DNA of 64,000 nucleotides, taken from NCBI RefSeq assembly GCF_900174585.1, contig NZ_FWPT01000012.1, positions 108,955-172,954 of the forward strand, read 5' to 3'. Origin of the DNA: Parendozoicomonas haliclonae (GTDB lineage Bacteria > Pseudomonadota > Gammaproteobacteria > Pseudomonadales > Endozoicomonadaceae). This document shows positions 57,407-64,000 of the stretch, piece by piece. The notes beneath the pieces are model-generated. The model was given only the letters and a program-made list of their open reading frames with translations, did not search any database and had not been told where the DNA came from. Numbering within the stretch: position 1 is the first letter of the stretch; each line of letters starts with the position of its first letter. The position numbers were made by a program, and so were the translations under genes.

Positions 57407-58771
57407 CTATATTTGTGCCACGGTCAGGCCGCAGCGGTTATCCATCGGCAGCGAGGCTTCCAGCTGACGTAGCAGCAAACCTTCGCTGTGCAGCAACCGG
57501 TACTGGCTGTACAGGTGGTCGTAGTCGGCACGCACCCGGGAGTTACCTGCCGAGAAGTATTCATTCTGGCTGTCGAGCAGATCCAGCAGGGTTCTGGCCC
57601 CGGCTTTAAACTGTTCGCTATAGAGTGTGCGTGCTTTTTTGGCATTGCTTTCGTATGACTTAAGCTGCACCAGTCGTTTAGCGCCGGAATCAACAGCGAC
57701 CCAGGAGAGACGCACTTCCTCAGTAATCTGACGGGAAGCCCGGTTGCGAATCTCCATAGCTTCATTAATCAGTTTGCTGGTCTGGCTTTTGCGGGCACTG
57801 TCTGCACCACCGTTGTAGAGATTAAACGACATTCTCACCATAGCGGTGTGGTTGTACGTGGTGCCTTTGCCGCCATTCTGGTCCTTGCCCCAATCGGCAC
57901 CCAGTTCCGCCGTGAAGGTAGGAAGGAACGCACTCTTACTGGCTTCATATTGAGCCTGGGCTTCTGCCACATCGGCTTTGGTGATTTTCATAATCGGATG
58001 ATGTTGCTCAGCCATGGCGACGGCCTGATCTGCCGTGCCGGGCAATCCGCTGGGCGCACCGGGCTTCATAAACTGTGAAGGCAGGTTGCCCACAACCCGC
58101 TGAAACACGGTTTTGCTGTCCCGCAGAGAGGCTTCAGCAGAAATCAGATTGGCGTGAGCCAGTAGCAGCCGGCTTTCCGCCTGAGCTACATCAGCTTCCG
58201 TACCCATACTGTTGCCACGCTGGCGGATCAGCTCGACGATCCGTTCGTGTTCATCCACATTGGCCTGGGCATTCGCGACCAGCGCCTTCTCTTTCATCAC
58301 ATTGGTATAGGCTTCGGTGGCCTGCAGACCAATATCTTCTGCACTGGAACAGACTTCAAAGTCTGCGGCCCGCTTACGGGCTTTCTGGCGATCCACTTCG
58401 CTGCTGGTGGCAAAACCATCAAAGATCATCTGCTGCAGGGTAATAGCGGCTTCTCGACGGGTGCGGTTTTGATCTTTGGTGGCACTGTAAGGGTTATCGT
58501 TGTTGCCAATGGTTGTGGCGTTGCGGCTGTTTTCAAAACCGGCACCGGCAGTGAGGTTCACCTCTGGCAGATAACCTGAGCGCGCCTGACGAACCTCATC
58601 GGTTTTGGCGCTGGCCGCACTGTTACGGATCAGCACCTCCGGGTTGGTGGCGATGGCGTTATTAACGACATCGGTTAATGTTGCCGCCTGCACATTGCTG
58701 GTGGCAATAGCGAGCGTGGACGCGAGGAAAGGAACAACGGCTAACCATCCTTTGTTTTTTTGCATTTTCAT
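57407..58771 (-). CDS. TolC-family outer-membrane channel (type I secretion, LapE-like)
   Basis: This is the outer-membrane exit duct for type I secretion. The 454-residue product has a signal peptide (about 1-29, ending VQA) and two TolC repeats of long coiled helices. N-terminal LTDVVNNAIATNPEVLIRNS and the later FKAGARTLLDLLDSQNEYFSA are diagnostic. AAGGAGAG precedes ATG 58771. It starts 42 bp after the giant adhesin gene, so it is very likely its dedicated outer-membrane component. The matching ABC transporter and membrane-fusion protein are not in the window. Confidence 0.9.
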   Translation of the reverse strand: MKMQKNKGWLAVVPFLASTLAIATSNVQAATLTDVVNNAIATNPEVLIRNSAASAKTDEVRQARSGYLPEVNLTAGAGFENSRNATTIGNNDNPYSATKDQNRTRREAAITLQQMIFDGFATSSEVDRQKARKRAADFEVCSSAEDIGLQATEAYTNVMKEKALVANAQANVDEHERIVELIRQRGNSMGTEADVAQAESRLLLAHANLISAEASLRDSKTVFQRVVGNLPSQFMKPGAPSGLPGTADQAVAMAEQHHPIMKITKADVAEAQAQYEASKSAFLPTFTAELGADWGKDQNGGKGTTYNHTAMVRMSFNLYNGGADSARKSQTSKLINEAMEIRNRASRQITEEVRLSWVAVDSGAKRLVQLKSYESNAKKARTLYSEQFKAGARTLLDLLDSQNEYFSAGNSRVRADYDHLYSQYRLLHSEGLLLRQLEASLPMDNRCGLTVAQI

Positions 58772-58813
58772 AGCATCTCTCCTTGAGATTATTATTTTTT
58801 ATCTGTGTTTGGA

Positions 58814-61800
58814 TTAGACGAGCAGTTGTCCGTTGTTAATGAGTGCGGTGAGCACCTCGGATTCATTGGTCACCTGATTACTACCGTCGACAGTGACCGT
58901 GTAGTTACTGTCATCCCACTTTTGCAAATCCTGTCCATCAAGGGTGATGGTCAGATCCGCCAGGGAAGAGTCGGTGAAGCTGATAGTTGTGCCGGAGGCA
59001 TCGACGGCTATCTGGATCAGGTCTTCAAGGCTGTTACCGCTGTCGAGAAGATCTTTCAGCAGATTGCGCAGGTCGAGGGCGTCAGCAGCCTGTCCATCGG
59101 TGTTTCCGGCCAGCGCAAAGTCGGTGACGTTATCGGATTGCGGGGTGCCACTGACGATATCGCCGCTGTCCCAGACAAAGTAATCCTTGCCGTCTCCGCC
59201 TGTCAGCGTGTCACTGCCGCGCCCGCCAATCAGCACATCAACCAGTTCGGCTCCGGTCAGGGTATCGTTGCCATCCAGGCCAGACAGCCGATTATTAACC
59301 CCGCTGTCACCGGTTAAGGCATCCTCAGTATTGTTGCCAACCTGAGGTTTAAAGAGGTAACCACTGGTATCCACAGTGACGGTCGCTTCATTGCTGACGA
59401 AATCATCAGCATCGATGGCGACATAGTTGAAGGAGTCATCAAGCCCGGAGTTCAGCTGGATATTACGCAGTTCAAAGGAGCCGGTACGGGCATCCGTTCC
59501 TTCCACTGCGCCTTCAATTCCAAACTCAATGCTGTCAATGGTCTGGCCTGCGACTGTGGTGGTGATATCGACAATACGGGCAAGGTTATCTGGGGCGTAT
59601 TCATTATTGGTGACAAAGATACTGCCACCCTCTTTGCTCCAGTTGTCCGGACCGTCCACGCTTACAATCAAAGTGGCCGGGTCGATCAATGTGCCGGACT
59701 TATCAAAGACCTTAATCTCAACCCGCTCCACACCTTGCTTGTCAGTGCCGTCATCATTCATCCAGTCGTAATAACTGCCAAGGCCATCCACAGTCAGGGT
59801 GACACTCTTGGCAATCAGACCGATAAAGGATGCCGTGATCCTTTCGTCGGGCTTATTAATATCCGGGCTGGATGGCGTACCGTCGGTATTGTATTCGGAG
59901 ATAATGCCAAGTCCGCCGCCCCGTTGGTTATTGTCAGGATCAACAATTCCGAACACATGGCCAGCGGAAGCTTGCAGCTCGATAAACTGTCCGTCGCCAA
60001 TATTCAGCGATCCTGATGATTGACCCTCGCCAGAAATTCCCCAGCTGGTGAATTCGGTTCGTTCGGCGCTGCCGGTATCACCAATAATGGCGATACGTGG
60101 CAACATCGGATCGGCTTCGTAATGCAATCCAGATTGCGTGAAGTTTTGCTGATCAGCTCCACCGCGAAGCATCTCGTCAGTAACTTTGACTGTGCCAGAG
60201 GCATCGGTATGGTAAAGCCATCCCGATTCCGGCAGGGAGGTCAACTGTATGATCAGATCATCATCGTTACCGTCATAGTCGGTGACGTGCGGCTCAAAGC
60301 CTACTGAGCCTGACAGGCCAGTATTTACGTTCTGAATGGTGAAGTCTTCTGCCACCGGCGCTTCGGGAACAACGCGAATTGTCAGAGTACCTTCTGAACC
60401 ATCGCCATCGTTGTCTATCAGCGTGAAGGAGAATTCTTCGGAGGTCAGATCAGCGGCTTTGCTGGAAGGCGCAAAGGTGTATTCCCCCGTACTCATATTG
60501 ACCTTCAGTCTGCTGTTCTCTGAAGTCAGAACCGACAGTTCATTCCCGGCAATCACATCGCTGTTGTGATCATTGGTGATCTGGTTGCCATCAAAGGTGT
60601 AGATCACATCCTTATCGGTACCATTGTCATCAATGGTTACGGTAAAGGATTTCACATACCCGCCATCCGCTCCGAAGCCTGAGGTCTCACCATTTTGCTG
60701 GAGAACACCTATCAGGTTGGCGTTAGTGGGCGGGATAGAGATAGTCTTCTCGACTTCATCGGACAGCAGGTTAAGGTCATCAATAATGATGCCATCCGTA
60801 TTCCGAGTCGCAGGGTTGTTGTCCTGCGCATTATAGGCGACAGGGTTTATGTCATCTTTGCTAAGACCTGTGCCTAACCCGATTGCAATGGAGTTTATGG
60901 GCGGTTGAGATTGATCTCCCTGAGGATCAGCAAGGAAGTTGATCCATGCCGTTTCTTCAGGTCCATCTATGTCATCACCGGCAGACCAGGGTACGCCATC
61001 CGAAAGGAAGTAGGAGACATTGTTGACGACAGTATCCGTGTCAGGAACAAATTTACCAGACTGGAGGAAAGCGGCTTTGGCTTCTTCCAGAGCATCATCA
61101 AAATCGGTACCGCCATCACCATAAAGATCATCAAGACCGTTTATGAATGCTTTCGCTGTTGCTGCGTCAACCCATACGTTCTGAGGAGAGAAGGCAACAC
61201 TTTCAAACATGACCAACTTGACCATGACATTGCCGTAGTTGGCATACTCATCGACCAGCTTGTTGACAGTCTGTTTCGCCAGGGCAAAACGTGTGTATTG
61301 CCCTTGGTTTGTGTCGTTCGGATCGATAACGCCGGAAGGGTCATCCATACTTCCGGATCTATCAATAATGATCGTCAGGTTGGTATGCACTGGCGGGATA
61401 ACAATATCCTGCACGACATCACCGCCGACCGGCATATCATCTTCTACTTTAACGGTTAAGGTGCCGTCGGTAGTGTTCGAGCCATCAGTCACCTTGATGC
61501 CAAAATCAAGTTGGGAGATATCTTCAACACTATTCAGTGGATGATCGACAGGCTTACTAAGGGTGACGGTGTAACCAGCCTCGAAATCCTGGGTGCCGGG
61601 AGCCGAACCTGCAGTAACAGGATCCAGTGTCACGACCATCACCGTTTCAGTATTACTGCCTGTGCCGATGGAGCCAATCAGCTGTGAGGTATCCGCAGAA
61701 TTAACCGTCCAGGTAATGGGTGAACCACCGGACTCTATGGCTGGTGGGTTGTTCAGCAAGAATGTGACTGGATCAAAGTCCCAACCCACACTCATATCCG

Positions 61801-64000
61801 CAAGTACGCCATCCGGATCATCAAAGGTAACCTTTCCGGTTACTGATGCGTTATTGGTTGTATCTCCTGGTTCGCCGGGGTTAAGTGGCTGACCATCGTC
61901 GTCGAGGATGCCATTGGACAGCCCTTCTTCCGAGACGCTTACAGCGCCGGAGATGTTGGTTGGGGCAAAGTCGTTATCGGTAATGCTGATTGTGACTTCG
62001 GCAGTGTCGCCAAGGAGTTGTTCAAACTGGTTGGGGGTTACTGGACTGACACCGGTAATCCGGTTAGTGATGGTTTCACCAGCTTCAACCAGCTTATCGT
62101 CGGGAACAATGTAGTTGACTGTTCCGCTCACACTGTTTGCCGCAATGGTAATGGTTTGACCATTCGCTAAGTCAACACTCACTCCATCATGCCCATCGAC
62201 AGGTAACCCGTCAGCATTCGACAGAGTGGCTGTATAGGTAATCACTCCACCTTCAATCACCGGGTTGGGGGTTGCTGTCAGGGTGATTATGACGGGATCG
62301 TTATCATCGGTGATGGTGGTGACCACATCATCCGACGTAAAGGTGAGGTTCTCAAACTCACTGCCGCCGGTAACGCCGGTAATGCTGTTGGAAACCGTAT
62401 CCCCGTTTTCGACCCAGACATCATCGCGATCAATCGCCAGATCCACAGTGCCACTGGTGGCACCGGCCTGGATGGTGATCTGCTGCTGGTTGGCCAGCGT
62501 GACGGTCAGACCATTGTGATTGGCAACCGGCAAGCCGTCGACGTTAGACAAAGTCGCGGTGTAAGTAATCGATCCACCATCTTCACTGGTGGTCGGTGTC
62601 GCGGTCAGCGTGATCGTCACTTCATCTTGATCATCAGTGATCGCGGTGACCACTTCCTCCGACGTAAAGGTGAGGTTCTCAAACTCACTGCCGCCGGTGA
62701 CGCCGGTAATGCTGTTGGAGACCGTGTCCCTGTTCTCGACCCAGACATCATCCCGATCAATGGCCAGATCCACGGTGCCACTGGTGGCGCCGGCCTGGAT
62801 GGTGATCTGCTGCTGGTTGGCCAGATTGACGGTCAGACCATTGTGGCCGGCAACCGGTAGGCCGTCGGCATTCGTTAGAGTGGCAGTGTAGGTAATCGAG
62901 CCGCCATCTTCACTGGTGGTGGGTGTGGCGGTCAGGGTGACGGTGACGATATCGGTGTCATCGGTAATCGCGGTGACCACTTCATCCGGACTGAACGTCA
63001 GGCTTTCAAACTCGCTGCCGCCGGTGACACCGGTAATGCTGTTGGAAACCGTATCACCGTTCTCGACCCAAACATCATCGCGATCGATGGCCAGATCCAC
63101 CGTGCCACTGGTGGCACCGGCCTGAATGGTAATCTGCTGCTGGTTGTCCAGCGTGACGGTGAGACCGTTGTGGTTAGCAATCGGCAAGCCGTCGACGTTA
63201 GACAAAGTCGCGGTGTAAGTAATCGAGCCGCCATCTTCACTGGTGGTCGGTGTGGCGGTCAGGGTCACGGTGACGGTATCGCTGTCATCGGTGATGTTAG
63301 TGACTACTGCATCCTGACTGAACGTCAGGTTCTCAAACTCGCTGCCACCGGTGACGCCGGTAATGCTGTTGGAAACCGTATCCCCGTTCTCAACCCAGAC
63401 ATCATCCCGATCGATGGCCAGATCCACCGTGCCACTGGTGGCACCGGCCTGAATGGTAATCTGCTGCTGGTTGGCCAGCGTGACGGTGAGACCGTTGTGG
63501 TTAGCAATCGGCAAGCCGTCGACGTTAGCCAAAGTCGCGGTGTAAGTAATCGAGCCGCCATCTTCACTGGTGGTCGGTGTGGCGGTCAGGGTCACGGTGA
63601 CGGTATCGCTGTCATCGGTGATGTTAGTGACTACTGCATCCTGACTGAACGTCAGGTTCTCAAACTCACTGCCACCGGTGACGCCGGTAATGCTGTTGGA
63701 AACCGTATCCCCGTTCTCAACCCAGACATCATCCCGATCGATGGCCAGATCCACCGTGCCACTGGTGGCACCGGCCTGAATGGTGATCTGCTGCTGGTTG
63801 GCCAGATTAACGGTCAGACCGTTGTGGTCGGCAACCGGCAAACCATCGGCATTGGTCAGAGTGGCGGTGTAGGTAATCGAGCCGCCATCTTCACTGGTGG
63901 TCGGAGTGGCGGTCAGGGTCACGGTGACGGTATCGGTGTCATCGGTAATCGCGGTGACCACTTCATCGGGACTGAACGTCAGGTTCTCAAACTCACTGCC
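58814..64000 (-). CDS. Giant RTX adhesin, LapA/Bap-like (5' end outside window)
   Basis: This type I-secreted surface adhesin is visible for 1,728 residues and its frame is open to the right edge. From the N-terminal side it has five complete near-identical 109-residue Ig-like repeats (each with TATPTTSEDGGSITYTATL) and one diverged repeat (about 61,980-62,320). A T1SS-143-type region follows, then a von Willebrand A domain (61,400 to about 60,700) with the metal-binding DRSGSMDD. C-terminal RTX nonapeptides (GLDGNDTLTG, GGRGSDTLTGGDGKDYF, about 59,160-59,290) precede the terminal secretion signal. The N-terminal retention module, if any, lies beyond the window. Confidence 0.92.
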   Translation of the reverse strand, partial: GSEFENLTFSPDEVVTAITDDTDTVTVTLTATPTTSEDGGSITYTATLTNADGLPVADHNGLTVNLANQQQITIQAGATSGTVDLAIDRDDVWVENGDTVSNSITGVTGGSEFENLTFSQDAVVTNITDDSDTVTVTLTATPTTSEDGGSITYTATLANVDGLPIANHNGLTVTLANQQQITIQAGATSGTVDLAIDRDDVWVENGDTVSNSITGVTGGSEFENLTFSQDAVVTNITDDSDTVTVTLTATPTTSEDGGSITYTATLSNVDGLPIANHNGLTVTLDNQQQITIQAGATSGTVDLAIDRDDVWVENGDTVSNSITGVTGGSEFESLTFSPDEVVTAITDDTDIVTVTLTATPTTSEDGGSITYTATLTNADGLPVAGHNGLTVNLANQQQITIQAGATSGTVDLAIDRDDVWVENRDTVSNSITGVTGGSEFENLTFTSEEVVTAITDDQDEVTITLTATPTTSEDGGSITYTATLSNVDGLPVANHNGLTVTLANQQQITIQAGATSGTVDLAIDRDDVWVENGDTVSNSITGVTGGSEFENLTFTSDDVVTTITDDNDPVIITLTATPNPVIEGGVITYTATLSNADGLPVDGHDGVSVDLANGQTITIAANSVSGTVNYIVPDDKLVEAGETITNRITGVSPVTPNQFEQLLGDTAEVTISITDNDFAPTNISGAVSVSEEGLSNGILDDDGQPLNPGEPGDTTNNASVTGKVTFDDPDGVLADMSVGWDFDPVTFLLNNPPAIESGGSPITWTVNSADTSQLIGSIGTGSNTETVMVVTLDPVTAGSAPGTQDFEAGYTVTLSKPVDHPLNSVEDISQLDFGIKVTDGSNTTDGTLTVKVEDDMPVGGDVVQDIVIPPVHTNLTIIIDRSGSMDDPSGVIDPNDTNQGQYTRFALAKQTVNKLVDEYANYGNVMVKLVMFESVAFSPQNVWVDAATAKAFINGLDDLYGDGGTDFDDALEEAKAAFLQSGKFVPDTDTVVNNVSYFLSDGVPWSAGDDIDGPEETAWINFLADPQGDQSQPPINSIAIGLGTGLSKDDINPVAYNAQDNNPATRNTDGIIIDDLNLLSDEVEKTISIPPTNANLIGVLQQNGETSGFGADGGYVKSFTVTIDDNGTDKDVIYTFDGNQITNDHNSDVIAGNELSVLTSENSRLKVNMSTGEYTFAPSSKAADLTSEEFSFTLIDNDGDGSEGTLTIRVVPEAPVAEDFTIQNVNTGLSGSVGFEPHVTDYDGNDDDLIIQLTSLPESGWLYHTDASGTVKVTDEMLRGGADQQNFTQSGLHYEADPMLPRIAIIGDTGSAERTEFTSWGISGEGQSSGSLNIGDGQFIELQASAGHVFGIVDPDNNQRGGGLGIISEYNTDGTPSSPDINKPDERITASFIGLIAKSVTLTVDGLGSYYDWMNDDGTDKQGVERVEIKVFDKSGTLIDPATLIVSVDGPDNWSKEGGSIFVTNNEYAPDNLARIVDITTTVAGQTIDSIEFGIEGAVEGTDARTGSFELRNIQLNSGLDDSFNYVAIDADDFVSNEATVTVDTSGYLFKPQVGNNTEDALTGDSGVNNRLSGLDGNDTLTGAELVDVLIGGRGSDTLTGGDGKDYFVWDSGDIVSGTPQSDNVTDFALAGNTDGQAADALDLRNLLKDLLDSGNSLEDLIQIAVDASGTTISFTDSSLADLTITLDGQDLQKWDDSNYTVTVDGSNQVTNESEVLTALINNGQLLV
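62321..64000 (-). repeat. Tandem 327-bp repeats within the adhesin gene
   Basis: Five full units (boundaries near 62321, 62648, 62975, 63302, 63629 and 63955) and a partial one at the edge are nearly identical at DNA level. The spacing is exactly 327 bp, measured between matching GAGCCGCCATCTTCACTGG segments. Units differ by scattered substitutions, for example ENRDTV in one where others read ENGDTV. The array continues past the window. Confidence 0.95.

Overview
The window is chromosomal DNA of a gammaproteobacterium. Gene order closely follows the Pseudomonas/Oceanospirillales backbone: xerD-dsbC-hom-thrC, recJ, prfB-lysS-tetR, rpoE-rseA-rseB-rseC-mucD-lepA-lepB-rnc-era-recO-pdxJ-acpS, and nrdA-nrdB-yfaE. 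Between these conserved blocks lie lineage-specific genes: a protein with a DUF1521 (self-cleaving) domain, a J-domain protein with no DnaK partner nearby, a secreted RING-like protein, a 13-gene tRNA array and a giant type I-secreted adhesin. This mix suggests a marine, host-associated Endozoicomonas-like bacterium. That assignment is inference. No insertion sequence, phage or CRISPR array was seen.

Layout. 1-6.9 kb: xerD (cut by the window edge), dsbC, hom-thrC, a GNAT acetyltransferase and recJ. 6.9-8.4 kb: a SemiSWEET-type transporter and the J-domain protein on the minus strand. 8.7-13.4 kb: prfB with its programmed frameshift, lysS, a TetR regulator, a small membrane protein and ung. 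13.4-15.2 kb: a minus-strand operon of two small basic-tailed proteins around the DUF1521 protein. 15.4-20.7 kb: an acyl-CoA hydrolase-like crotonase and a BvgS-type hybrid sensor kinase. 20.7-24.3 kb: ygfZ, sdhE-ygfX and nadB. 24.6-36.3 kb: the sigma-E stress operon followed by the lepA-to-acpS translation, RNA-processing and cofactor block, with several 4-bp overlaps. 36.3-39.3 kb: rdgC and alternating Val/Asp tRNA genes. 39.2-49.8 kb: an unknown gene, a pseudopilin-like protein, the protease prc, apeB, the RING-like protein, an FMN-barrel protein, an RhlB-type helicase and a small Arg-rich protein. 50.0-51.7 kb: pyrBI with a UTP-type attenuator. 51.9-56.1 kb: the class Ia ribonucleotide reductase operon with NrdR boxes. 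56.5-64 kb: an OmpA lipoprotein, a TolC-type channel and the C-terminal part of an RTX adhesin that continues past the window edge.

How the genes work together. The sigma-E block pairs an envelope-stress sigma factor with its anti-sigma module and a periplasmic protease. DsbC, Prc and LepB also act on envelope proteins. The adhesin, TolC channel and OmpA lipoprotein, all on one strand, look like a type I secretion and surface-attachment module. The DUF1521 operon and the RING-like and J-domain proteins are the best candidates for host-interaction functions. They have only sequence motifs in support.
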